From: Deinococcus aquaticus
GTDB lineage: Bacteria > Deinococcota > Deinococci > Deinococcales > Deinococcaceae
DNA length: 64,000 bases
Direction of reading: 5' to 3'
Assembly (NCBI RefSeq): GCF_028622095.1
Contig: NZ_CP115165.1
Span: 1,314,501-1,378,500 of the forward strand
Part shown: in pieces, positions 1 to 7,900 of the stretch
Numbering within the stretch: the first letter of the stretch is position 1
Layout of the letters: each line of letters begins with the position of its first letter
Position numbers and translations under genes: made by a program
The notes under the pieces: model-generated
The model's database searches: none
What the model was told of the DNA's origin: nothing
Seen by the model: the letters and a program-made list of their open reading frames with translations, nothing else

Positions 1-187
1 CGTGCTCGGACGCCCCGGTCACGCGGCGGCCCGGATCGCGGTACCGCACCACGACCTCCGCCCTGACCGGAAGCGCTTCCAACGTGGACTCGGTCACCTC
101 ACCATGAAAGGAACGCGACGGATCCGTCGCCTCGCCCCGCCACGCCCCAAGCAGGCCCACCGTCACACTCGCACTGGAATCAGTCAT
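1..187 (-). CDS. Hypothetical protein, 3' end beyond the window
   Basis: An open frame starts at an ATG at 185-187 on the minus strand and runs off the left edge after about 62 codons (N-terminus MTDSSASVTVGLLGAWRGEA). Codon choice is GC-rich at third positions like the neighbouring real genes, and no stop interrupts it. It lies about 118 nt downstream of ilvA on the same strand, so it could be co-transcribed with it; I see no terminator between them. A purine-rich GGGG stretch lies just upstream of the ATG. I do not recognise a domain in the visible part. The opposite-strand reading frame across this stretch looks like a shadow. Confidence 0.5.
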   Translation of the reverse strand, partial: MTDSSASVTVGLLGAWRGEATDPSRSFHGEVTESTLEALPVRAEVVVRYRDPGRRVTGASEH

Positions 188-305
188 ACCCCATCAGGCC
201 ACACCCACCATGAAGAGACGTGAGCGCCCGCCCACGCCCCCTTCACGCCCGGCCACCCCGCCCGGATCAGCAGGATCAGGCCAGGCCGTGTCAGGTCAGG
301 CAGCG

Positions 306-1859
306 TCAGGTGAGGAACAGGCGGTACGCCGGATTGGCCGTCATGTCCACCGCCGGGTACCCCAACCCCGCCAGGAACGCCGCGAACGCCGCCTCATCCC
401 CGGCCGGCACCTGAAGCCCCGCCAGCACCCGCCCATGCGCCGACCCGTGATTCCGGTAGTGGAACAGGCTGATATTCCAGCGCCCATGCAGGTGCGTCAG
501 GAACTCCAGCAGCGCCCCCGGCCGCTCCGGGAACGTAAACGAGTACACCCGCTCATCCGTCGCCTCCGGCGCCCGGCCCCCCACCATGTGCCGCACATGC
601 ACCTTGGCCAGCTCATCCTCCGTCAGGTCCGCCACCGCGTAGCCCAGCCCCACCAGCCCCGCCACCAGCTCCGCCCGCTGCCCCGGCCGCGCCAGCTGCA
701 CCCCCACAAAAATCTGAGCCTCCTCACGCGGCGCGAAGCGGTAATTGAACTCCGTGATCGCCCGCGCCCCGATTGCCTCAATGAACTCCCGGTACGCCCC
801 CGGCCGCTCCGGAATCGTCACCGCCAGGATCGCCTCGCGCTGTTCACCCACCTCGGCCCGCTCCGCCACGTGCCGCAACCGGTCGAAATTCACGTTCGCG
901 CCGCACGTCAGGCCCACCAGCGTCTCCCCGCGCACGCCCCGCTCGGCCACGTACTTCTTCAGGCCCGCCACCGCCAGCGCCCCCGCCGGCTCCATCACGG
1001 CCCGCGTATCGTCGAACACGTCCTTGATCGCCGCGCACACCTCATCCGTGTTCACCCGCACCCAGTCATCCACGTACCGGCGCGTCAGATCGAACGTGAA
1101 CGCCCCCACCTGCTTGACCGCCACGCCATCCACAAAAATCCCTACCGTGTCCAGCCGCACCCGCTCCCCGGCCTGCACCGACTGGAACATCGCGTCACTG
1201 TCATCCGGCTCCACGCCCACCACCCGGATATCCGGCCGCAGCGCCTTCAGAACCCCCGCCACACCCGCAATCAGGCCGCCGCCACCCACCGGCACGAACA
1301 CCGTCACCGGCCCGTCCACCTCCACCTGACGCAGCAACTCCAGCGCCACCGTCCCCTGCCCCGCCAGCACCAGCGGATCATCGTACGGATGCACGAACGT
1401 CATCCCCCACTCCCGCTGCAACTCGAACGCCCGCGCCTCCGCGTCACTGAACGAATCACCGAACAGCACCACCTCCGCCCCCCGCGCCCGGCACGCCCCC
1501 ACCTTGATCTCCGGCGTCGTCGCCGGCATCACGATCACCGACCGCACCCCCAACTTCTGCGCCGCGAACGCCACCCCCTGCGCGTGATTCCCCGCCGACG
1601 CACAGATCACCCCACGCGCGCGCTCCTCCGGCGTCAACTGAGCCATCTTGTTGTAAGCGCCCCGCAGCTTGAACGAAAAGATCGGCTGCAGATCCTCCCG
1701 CTTCAGCAGCACCCGGTTCCCCAACCGCGCACTCAACGACGGCGTCTCACTCACCGGCGTCTCGATCGCCGCGCCGTACACCTTGCTCGTCAGCGCCAGC
1801 CGCAGCACATCCATCGCGTCCATCTCACCCGGTTTGAACTCCCTGACCTGCATCACCAC
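306..1859 (-). CDS. ilvA: Threonine ammonia-lyase, biosynthetic (threonine deaminase)
   Basis: Converts L-threonine to 2-oxobutanoate and ammonia, the first committed step of isoleucine synthesis. The 517-residue protein has a PLP fold type II catalytic domain, with the PLP lysine in SFKLRGAYNK (about K64) and a glycine phosphate-binding loop GGGGLIAG near residue 190. Two C-terminal ACT-like regulatory domains follow from about residue 340 (ERPGAYREFI and ERPGALLEFL repeats), as in the isoleucine-inhibited biosynthetic form rather than the short catabolic form. I chose the GTG at 1859 because AAGGGG sits 6 nt upstream; an in-frame ATG two codons later is the alternative. Expression is probably controlled by the attenuator at 1886-1994. 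Confidence 0.95.
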   Translation of the reverse strand: MVMQVREFKPGEMDAMDVLRLALTSKVYGAAIETPVSETPSLSARLGNRVLLKREDLQPIFSFKLRGAYNKMAQLTPEERARGVICASAGNHAQGVAFAAQKLGVRSVIVMPATTPEIKVGACRARGAEVVLFGDSFSDAEARAFELQREWGMTFVHPYDDPLVLAGQGTVALELLRQVEVDGPVTVFVPVGGGGLIAGVAGVLKALRPDIRVVGVEPDDSDAMFQSVQAGERVRLDTVGIFVDGVAVKQVGAFTFDLTRRYVDDWVRVNTDEVCAAIKDVFDDTRAVMEPAGALAVAGLKKYVAERGVRGETLVGLTCGANVNFDRLRHVAERAEVGEQREAILAVTIPERPGAYREFIEAIGARAITEFNYRFAPREEAQIFVGVQLARPGQRAELVAGLVGLGYAVADLTEDELAKVHVRHMVGGRAPEATDERVYSFTFPERPGALLEFLTHLHGRWNISLFHYRNHGSAHGRVLAGLQVPAGDEAAFAAFLAGLGYPAVDMTANPAYRLFLT

Positions 1860-1885
1860 GAATCACCCCTTGATCCCACCGAAAG

Positions 1886-1914
1886 AAAAAACCCCCACCA
1901 GCAGCGGGTGGGGG
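1886..1914 (-). terminator. Rho-independent terminator in the ilvA leader (attenuator)
   Basis: On the minus strand CCCCCACC (1914-1907) pairs with GGTGGGGG (1899-1892) around a 7-nt loop, followed directly by a U-run (1891-1886). It lies between the promoter/leader peptide and ilvA rather than after a gene, so it should terminate unless disrupted. The upstream arm shares 1912-1914 with a competing stem described in the leader-peptide entry. Confidence 0.85.
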
Positions 1915-1936
1915 ACGATTGGCAGCGCGCAGGCCG

Positions 1937-1981
1937 TCAGGCAATCACCCCTGACCAGCCCGTAATTCGCGCCGCTCTCAT
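1937..1981 (-). CDS. Putative ilvA leader peptide (14 aa) of an attenuator
   Basis: ATG at 1981 opens the peptide MRAARITGWSGVIA and stops with TGA at 1939-1937, 78 nt before ilvA. A -10-like TAAGCT (1994-1989) lies exactly 7 nt before the ATG, the spacing seen at leaderless genes in this window. Codons 6-7 are Ile (ATT) and Thr (ACG), the pathway product and the enzyme substrate. RNA from codons 11-14, GGGGUGAUUG (1951-1942), can pair over 10 bp, including two G-U wobbles, with CAAUCGUCCC (1921-1912), which overlaps the terminator arm. Stalling at codons 6-7 would leave this antiterminator free; translating to the stop would cover it. No experimental proof; inferred from sequence. Confidence 0.55.
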   Translation of the reverse strand: MRAARITGWSGVIA

Positions 1982-1988
1982 GGGCGAC

Positions 1989-1994
1989 AGCTTA
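1989..1994 (-). promoter_or_regulatory. Candidate -10 box for the ilvA leader transcript
   Basis: TAAGCT on the minus strand, 7 nt before the leader-peptide ATG. It matches the TANNNT pattern found 5-7 nt before many starts in this window. No convincing -35 element is seen. Confidence 0.5.
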
Positions 1995-2259
1995 GGCGCC
2001 AGGGGCGGCGGGCGGGTGGGGAAGGGGTAGACAACAGGGGGCGCCTTCCCGTGTGCTGCCCCACCCCCCAGCCCCCTACCCCAGGGGGGCAGGGGGAGCT
2101 TTCGTTGGCACTGGGCAGGTATTTCGCGGGCTTTTCGGGTGTGTGATCGGCGGGTTCGGCCACGCCTCACACGCCATCCTCCGCTCCCGCCGCGTTCGCC
2201 CCGCGCGCTGCGCGCACGACGGGCCTGGTGGCTACGGCGGTCACGGGCGAATCTGTCTT
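1995..2259. other. Non-coding intergenic stretch with G/C-rich repeats
   Basis: No convincing gene. It contains an imperfect inverted C/G-rich element around 2060-2100 (CCCCACCCCC...CAGGGGGAG) resembling the CTCCCCC/GGGGGAG repeats near 28600 and 62300-62900. Open frames crossing it have poor coding character. Confidence 0.5.
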
Positions 2260-2302
2260 GGCTCCCCTTGAGGGGAGCTGTCAGCAAAGCTGACTGAGGG
2301 GT
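2260..2302 (+). repeat. Short dispersed repeat (GGCTCCCCTTGAGG type), copy 1
   Basis: The sequence runs GGCTCCCCTTGAGGGGAGCTGTCAGC through AAAGCTGACTGAGGGGT-type residues and contains two nested hairpins (CTCCCCTTGAGGGGAG and CAGC..GCTG). Two related copies sit between paaA and paaB at 24840-24938. Origin unknown. Confidence 0.75.
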
Positions 2303-2351
2303 CCTGCGAAGCAGCTGTGTTCCGCTGCGTAGCAGCCTCACTTCCCAATCC

Positions 2352-3524
2352 CTACGTCCCTGCCAGTTGCTGCGCGAGTTCCTGGGCGGTGTGTGGGCCG
2401 AGGGTGTCGGCGTGGGGGCCGCCGAGGAGGAGGGTGGTGTGGGGGTCGAGGGGTTCGTGGGTGGGTGGGGCGTGGGGGTTGCCGTGGGGGAGGGCGACCC
2501 AGCTGCCGGGGATGTCGCTGAGGCTGCGGCCGAGGTGGAGGGCCGGGGTGGCGAGGGTGGGGAGGGCGTCCATGAGGGCGACGAGGTCTTCGAGGGTTTC
2601 GCGGCGCAGGCCGGTGGGCACGCCGGTCAGGTGGCCGCCGGTGGGGGCGTACCCGTGCGGGTCGCGGTGGTGGATGGCGGGGTGCAGGGTGTACGCGCCG
2701 TGCTGGGGGTTCAGGGTCAGTCCGGCGGCGTGCAGGGTGGGGCTGGTGGGGGTGCTGGGGGCGTTCAGGTGCGGGGTCTGCTGGTAGGCGCGGGCGTGGC
2801 GGGTGTGAATGCCGAGGTGGTGTTCGGCCTGGGTGGGGGCGTCGGCGCCGGTGGCGAGGATGACGTGCCGGGCGCGCAGGGTGTGGGTTTCGTGCGTGAT
2901 GATCTGGTGGGTGTTGGTGACGGTCAGGCGTTCGGCGGTGACCACTCCGGCGGGGTGGGGGGCGGCGCGGGTGTTGAGCATCAGGTGCGCGCCGGCGCGG
3001 ATGGCGGTCTGCGTGGCGTTCAGGGCGAGCGTGCCGGGGCGGTAGGCCAGGGCGTGCGGGTCGGTGGTGGCGTGCGTGAGGACGCCAGGGTCGATCAGGG
3101 CGAGGCTGTCCGGGTGGCCCTCCAGGGCGTCTGCGGTGGGCACGCTGCCGGGGGCGGGGTGGGTGTGCAGGGTGATGTGGGGGCGGGGGGTGGGCTGGCC
3201 GAGTTCCTCGATCAGGGCGCGGCTGGCGTGCGCGGCGGCGTGCTGGTCGTGGGTCAGGTGCGCGGTGGTCCACAGGCCGGGCGCGAGGATGGTGTGGCCT
3301 TCCTCGTTGGGCAGACCGCCCTGTTCGATCAGCAGCAGGCGCGTCTGGGGCGCGGCGCGGGTCAGGGCGAGCGTCAGGAGGCTCCCCATGCGGCCCGCGC
3401 CGATCACGATGAAGTCGTAGTGCGTGCCGTCCGGGCGGGCGGCAGGCGGCGTGAACGGCTGACCGACGTGGGCCCAGACTTGGCCGGGGGCGGGCGGATC
3501 GGACGCGGGGGTCATGCCCGGCAT
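2352..3524 (-). CDS. FAD-dependent oxidoreductase (DAO-like)
   Basis: A 390-residue flavoprotein of the D-amino-acid-oxidase/glycerol-3-phosphate-dehydrogenase-like fold. After a short N-terminal extension, a dinucleotide-binding motif YDFIVIGAGRMGSLLT lies at about residues 41-56, and a later ARHVILATGAD segment is typical of the second FAD-binding strand. Substrate cannot be told from sequence. There is no signal peptide, so it is probably cytoplasmic. The start could be this ATG or the ATG three codons downstream (3515), which has a CATCAT box 7 nt upstream and may be the true leaderless start. It stands alone, with repeats beyond its 3' end. Confidence 0.75.
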   Translation of the reverse strand: MPGMTPASDPPAPGQVWAHVGQPFTPPAARPDGTHYDFIVIGAGRMGSLLTLALTRAAPQTRLLLIEQGGLPNEEGHTILAPGLWTTAHLTHDQHAAAHASRALIEELGQPTPRPHITLHTHPAPGSVPTADALEGHPDSLALIDPGVLTHATTDPHALAYRPGTLALNATQTAIRAGAHLMLNTRAAPHPAGVVTAERLTVTNTHQIITHETHTLRARHVILATGADAPTQAEHHLGIHTRHARAYQQTPHLNAPSTPTSPTLHAAGLTLNPQHGAYTLHPAIHHRDPHGYAPTGGHLTGVPTGLRRETLEDLVALMDALPTLATPALHLGRSLSDIPGSWVALPHGNPHAPPTHEPLDPHTTLLLGGPHADTLGPHTAQELAQQLAGT

Positions 3525-3686
3525 GATGGCGTGGCGGCGGGGTGCGGCGGGTGGGGCGTGCGTTCACGTCACGTCCACCTCGGCGTCCACCTCAGCTTTC
3601 GCAGGCTGCCACTGCCCCGCCCGCACGGCACTGGGCTGTCTGCCCGTCTCTCACGGTTCTGTCAGGCGCGTGCTGGGCGGCGTGGG

Positions 3687-3692
3687 TATACT
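3687..3692 (+). promoter_or_regulatory. Candidate -10 box of the SpoIID-like gene
   Basis: TATACT preceded by GTGGG, 11 nt before the ATG at 3704. It is the closest match to a canonical -10 near this start; no ribosome binding site is visible in the remaining leader. Confidence 0.5.
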
Positions 3693-3703
3693 TGGCCTTG
3701 ATC

Positions 3704-4987
3704 ATGCGTTCATGCCTGCGTTTCGGCGCTTCTCTGCTGTCTGCGGCGTTGCTGGGGCTGGGCAGCGCGTCTGCCCTGAATGTCCGCGTGCTGGTGGCCG
3801 CCGCGCCGCAACTGACGGTGCGGGTGCCGTCCTCACCGGCCGCCGTGACGGGCGTGCCGGGGTCGGTATCGGGGTCGCTGCCCTCCACCACGCTGCCCAC
3901 GCAGGCGTGGACGGTGGGCGTGTCCGGGTCGGGCGCGGCGGCGCAACTGACCCTGAACGGCCAGCCGACCGGCAGCGTCACGCTGTACCTGCCGCCCGGC
4001 GCGGGCCGCACGGTCGAGATTGCCGGGAACACCTACCGGGGCGGCGTGCAGCTGCGCATCGAGCGGGGCGGCGTGCAGGGCATCAACGTGGTGGACGTCG
4101 AGGATTACCTGCGGGCCGTGGTGCCGGCCGAGATGCCTGCCTCGTGGCCGTCGGCGGCCGTGCAGGCGCAGGCGGTGATCGCGCGGACGTACGTGTCGGC
4201 CCGCATCAACCCGGCCGCGCCGTACGACACCTGCGCCACCGAAAGCTGCCAGGTGTACCCGGGCCTGAAGGCCGAGAAGCCCGCCTCGGACGCCGCCGTG
4301 ACGGCCACGCGCGCGCAGGTCGTGGCGTTCGGCGGTCGGGCGGCCAGCACGTACTTCAGCAGTGATTCCGGCGGGTTCACGGCCTCCAGCGCCGAGGTGT
4401 GGGGCAGCGAGGTGCCGTACCTGACGGCCCGCGCCGACCCGTTCTCGGCCGGCAGTCCCCGCGCCAGCTGGCAGGTCACGGTGCCCCTTGCGAAGGTGCA
4501 GGCGGTCGCGGCGCAGTACGGCGCGAAGACGGGCGCGCTGACGAGCGTGACCGTCACGCGCCTGAGCCCGTCGGGCCGCCCGACCGAGATCATGCTGGTC
4601 GGCGCGGCGGGCGCCGCGAAACTCAGCGGCGCGAACGCCGGGGGCTTCGTGCGTTCACTGGGCGCGGCGGGCACGCGCGTGACCCTGGCGGGCCTGAACC
4701 CCCTGGTCATCACGGGCAGCGGCGCGGGGCACGGCGTGGGCCTCTCGCAGTACGGGGCGCTGGGACTGGCGCGCGCCGGGTACGACCACCTGCACGTGCT
4801 GGGCTTCTACTACCCGGGCACGGTGCTGGGCACCCTGACCGGCGCCCGGCCCACCACCCTGCCCGGCGAGCGGCCCGTGCTGGCGATGGGCGCGGCCCTG
4901 CCCACCCCAAACCTGCCGCTGCCCGCCCTGCCGCTGCCTGCCGCTGCCCCAGTCCTGGCGACGGCGCCGTGGACGGCCGCCGAATGA
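3704..4987 (+). CDS. SpoIID/LytB domain protein, exported
   Basis: A 427-residue secreted protein with an N-terminal signal peptide (MRSCLRFGASLLSAALLGLGSASA). A SpoIID/LytB domain occupies the middle and C-terminal half: VEDYLRAVVPAEMPASWP and AVQAQAVIARTYV, then the conserved GAGHGVGLSQYGA and YYPGT near the end. SpoIID in spore-formers is a peptidoglycan lytic transglycosylase; here a cell-wall-remodelling role is inferred. A frame extends upstream to 3542, but the ATG at 3704 begins the signal peptide and has TATACT at 3687-3692. A Pro/Leu-rich tail follows the domain. The gene is followed by a small non-coding repeat and an LptD-like gene on the same strand, suggesting an envelope locus. 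Confidence 0.85.
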   Translation: MRSCLRFGASLLSAALLGLGSASALNVRVLVAAAPQLTVRVPSSPAAVTGVPGSVSGSLPSTTLPTQAWTVGVSGSGAAAQLTLNGQPTGSVTLYLPPGAGRTVEIAGNTYRGGVQLRIERGGVQGINVVDVEDYLRAVVPAEMPASWPSAAVQAQAVIARTYVSARINPAAPYDTCATESCQVYPGLKAEKPASDAAVTATRAQVVAFGGRAASTYFSSDSGGFTASSAEVWGSEVPYLTARADPFSAGSPRASWQVTVPLAKVQAVAAQYGAKTGALTSVTVTRLSPSGRPTEIMLVGAAGAAKLSGANAGGFVRSLGAAGTRVTLAGLNPLVITGSGAGHGVGLSQYGALGLARAGYDHLHVLGFYYPGTVLGTLTGARPTTLPGERPVLAMGAALPTPNLPLPALPLPAAAPVLATAPWTAAE

Positions 4988-5142
4988 TACGGATTCCGTC
5001 TGTTTCGCCCTCCACCCGGAAAGGCGCCGGGTTGCCAACTCCACGTCCGGAACCCGTTCTGCTCCTACTCGCTCTGCTGCGCAGCTCTACGAGTCCGCTC
5101 GGATTGAACGGCTTTGCAAGCCATTCAATCGGAGTCCGTATG
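4987..5142. repeat. Small non-coding repeat, copy A
   Basis: About 156 bp from ATACGGATTCCGTCTG to CGGAGTCCGTAT, with inverted ends and an internal hairpin (TTGAACGGCTTTGCAAG region). It directly follows the spoIID-like stop codon (TGA at 4985-4987 fuses with ATACGG). Related copies are at 15165, 15915, 22015, 33168, 38585 and 58722. Confidence 0.85.
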
Positions 5143-5150
5143 AGCCGCCC

Positions 5151-7877
5151 ATGACGCGTCGCCGCCGCCGTGGGCGGGTGCGGGCCGCGCTGCTGGGCCT
5201 GGGCCTGCTGGGCGGGCTGCTGGGCGGCGCGCAGGCCCGCACGGTGAAGATCATCTCGGCCGACACGCTGGAACTGCGGCAGGTGGACGATCAGGAACTG
5301 GTGATCATCACGGGCGACGTCGAACTACGCGTGGATGACGACGTGGTCCGCGCGCGGCGCGTGGAGTTCAACCGCACGCGCCGCACCCTGACCCTGATCG
5401 GCGCGGCCAGTTACCGCAGCGCCCGGGACGGCCAGAACCTCAGCGGTGAGAACCTGGTCGTGGAGCTCGGGCAGGAGCAGGTGACGGGCGAGGACGTGCT
5501 GATCAGCGACTCGCAACTGGAAATTCGCGGTCAGGAAATAGAGCGCATTCCGGGGCAACTGCGCGCCACGGGCGGGTACTTCACGACCTGCGCCCGCTGC
5601 GGCCGCACACCGAACGATTTCGCGTTCCGCGCCGAGCGGCTGCTGCTGTACCCCGGCGACCGGCTGGTCGCGTACCGCGCGCAACTGCTGCTGGCCGACG
5701 TGCCCGTGCTGTTCCTGCCGGTGCTGGTGCTGCCCCTGAACGACCGCGAGCGCCAGCCGCGCCTGGAAGTCGGGCGGGACGCCGTGGACGGCTACACCGT
5801 GCAGGCCGACCTGCCTTTCAGCATCGGCAGCAGCACGCTGGGCACCACGCTGCTGCGCTACTACCAGAACCGTGACCCCAGCCTGGGCCTGGGCGTGAGC
5901 CTGCGCTCGTACGCGCCGCTGGCGTGGGTGGACCGCGTGAACCTGTACGCCCTGGCGAACCCCCGCCCGGTGGGCAGCAGCGGCTACGACCTGGACCTGA
6001 ACTTCGGCGTGCGGGGCCGCGTGCCGCTGGAACTGGCGCTGCGCGACCTGGATTACACGCTGGGCGTCACGCGCAGCGACATCGGGCGCAGCGACACCGA
6101 CCCGCAGCGGGGCGTCACGAACGTCACGTTCGGTGCCAAGGTGGACTACCCGCTGTACACGGCGGAATTCAACTACGTGAACCGTTTCGGGCCCGAGCCC
6201 ACCACGGCCCTGAGCGCGCCCCTGAAACTCCCGGAAGTCACGGTGGACCCCAAGGTGTACACCAACGGGAACCTCAGCGCGGACTTTCGCGTGAGTGCCG
6301 GTCGGTACACCGGGGCCAGCAACCCGCTGTCGCGCAGCGCGTCGGCGAAGGGCGTGAACATCACCACCGAACGCCTCGAGGAGCAGCACAGCCTCGCGTA
6401 CACCGCCAGACCCTGGCAGAACGCGGACCTGAGCCTCAGCAACACCTTCACCGGCCGGTACTACGGCACGGGCGCGCGCACCGTGCAGCTGAACCTGGGG
6501 GCGACCCTCACGCAGCGGTTCAATACAACCAACACCTTCAGCGTGGGCGCGGGGTACCTGCGTACCGAGGGCACCAGCCCCCTGGCCTTCGACGCGCTGT
6601 ACGGCCGGACCCTCAGCGCCCCCCTGAGCGTCACGCTGTCCACCGTGCCCGTGCGGGACGTGACGTTCGGCGTGTCGTACAGCCGCGACCTGTTCCTGAA
6701 GGCCGAGCAGCAGCCGCCCGCCTCGTTCACGCTGAACGTCAACCGCAGTCCCCTGAGCCTGAACGCCAGCAGCACGGTGGACCTGTACGCCCGCGAACTG
6801 AAGACCTTCTCGTACTCCGCGACCCTCAGCAACACCACGGGGAACAGCAGCCTGCCGCTGTCGCCGACTGGCACGGCCGGCCGCGTGAAGGCCGCGCCGC
6901 GCCCGCAGTGGCCGTCCACCCTGGCCCTGAGCGCGCAGGGCGGCTACGACCAGACGACCGGGCCGCGCCCCTTCACGGTGAGCGCGACGGTCAACGGCGA
7001 CGTGCGCACCAACAACTTCACCGTCAGCGTCACGCACAACGTCAGCACCCCGGTCATCAACGAGGCCCGCGTGAACTACTCGCTGTCGCGCACCAGCGAC
7101 ACCGTCCTGAACCCCCTGACCTTCAGCGGCACCGAGCGCCTGCTGCCGCCCAGCGGGCAGATCATCGGGGACGCCAGCCTGACCTGGCGGGGCCGCTACC
7201 GCCTGAGCACCGCGCACAGCCTGTACCTGACCCGCCCGGCCGGCGCGACCAGTAACGGCACCCTGAGCATCAGCGCCGGCACCGTGCAGGGCAGCGCCAC
7301 CAACTGGAACGTCACGTACGGCGGCCCGTACGATCTGGTACGCGGCGGGTTCACGCAACCCACCCTGAGCGGCAGCCTGGGAGCCACCCGCCCCGGCCAG
7401 AGCCTCGCGCTGGGCGCGACCCTGAACACGCCGGGCCTGGACCAGCCGCGCACCGAACTGAGCCGCGCCAGCCTGGACGCCTCCTGGCAGTTCGGGAGCC
7501 GCGCCGCCCTGTCGGGCCGGGGCACGTACGCCCGCACCCGCAGCGGCACCTTCCCGGACGACCGGGCCACCGACACCCTGACCCTGGACCCCCTGCGGCT
7601 CAGCGTGGGCCTGGGCCGCAGCGGGCAGCCGCCCGGCGCGTACCTGAGCGGCAGCCTGCGCCAGACCTTCACCTGGGTGGACGGCGTGCGGCAGAACCCC
7701 GCGCCGCTCTCCCCGGTGCTGGGCCTGACCATCGACCGCTGCTGCTGGGCGCTCCAGGCCGAGGCGGACCTGGGCCTGCGCCGCTACCGCGTGGCCGTGG
7801 GACTGCCCGGGCAGTCGTTCTACCCGCTGTTCGACCTGACCGGCGACGGCCTGAACGTGCCCCTCATCAACCCCTGA
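5151..7877 (+). CDS. LptD/OstA-like outer-membrane beta-barrel protein
   Basis: A 908-residue exported protein: basic N-terminus, hydrophobic LLGLGLLGGLLGG, and likely cleavage after AQA. An OstA/LptA-like domain (about 30-130: SADTLELRQVDDQ, ITGDVELRVDDDVVRA) is followed by an LptD-type segment (TCARCGRTPNDFAFRAE, PVLFLPVLVLPL) and a long region of alternating beta strands rich in Ser/Thr/Asn, as in a barrel. LptD inserts lipopolysaccharide in Gram-negatives; Deinococcus lacks classical LPS, so the substrate here is unknown. The start directly follows a small non-coding repeat, and no strong ribosome site is visible. It probably forms an operon with the lipoprotein gene 23 nt downstream. Confidence 0.8.
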   Translation: MTRRRRRGRVRAALLGLGLLGGLLGGAQARTVKIISADTLELRQVDDQELVIITGDVELRVDDDVVRARRVEFNRTRRTLTLIGAASYRSARDGQNLSGENLVVELGQEQVTGEDVLISDSQLEIRGQEIERIPGQLRATGGYFTTCARCGRTPNDFAFRAERLLLYPGDRLVAYRAQLLLADVPVLFLPVLVLPLNDRERQPRLEVGRDAVDGYTVQADLPFSIGSSTLGTTLLRYYQNRDPSLGLGVSLRSYAPLAWVDRVNLYALANPRPVGSSGYDLDLNFGVRGRVPLELALRDLDYTLGVTRSDIGRSDTDPQRGVTNVTFGAKVDYPLYTAEFNYVNRFGPEPTTALSAPLKLPEVTVDPKVYTNGNLSADFRVSAGRYTGASNPLSRSASAKGVNITTERLEEQHSLAYTARPWQNADLSLSNTFTGRYYGTGARTVQLNLGATLTQRFNTTNTFSVGAGYLRTEGTSPLAFDALYGRTLSAPLSVTLSTVPVRDVTFGVSYSRDLFLKAEQQPPASFTLNVNRSPLSLNASSTVDLYARELKTFSYSATLSNTTGNSSLPLSPTGTAGRVKAAPRPQWPSTLALSAQGGYDQTTGPRPFTVSATVNGDVRTNNFTVSVTHNVSTPVINEARVNYSLSRTSDTVLNPLTFSGTERLLPPSGQIIGDASLTWRGRYRLSTAHSLYLTRPAGATSNGTLSISAGTVQGSATNWNVTYGGPYDLVRGGFTQPTLSGSLGATRPGQSLALGATLNTPGLDQPRTELSRASLDASWQFGSRAALSGRGTYARTRSGTFPDDRATDTLTLDPLRLSVGLGRSGQPPGAYLSGSLRQTFTWVDGVRQNPAPLSPVLGLTIDRCCWALQAEADLGLRRYRVAVGLPGQSFYPLFDLTGDGLNVPLINP

Positions 7878-7900
7878 TCCCACCCCCACGAGGTAACTCC

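Noticed and set aside
1886..1981. T-box riboswitch in the ilvA leader
   Set aside because: The conserved T-box bulge sequence is absent and there is no room for a specifier loop; a leader peptide fits better.
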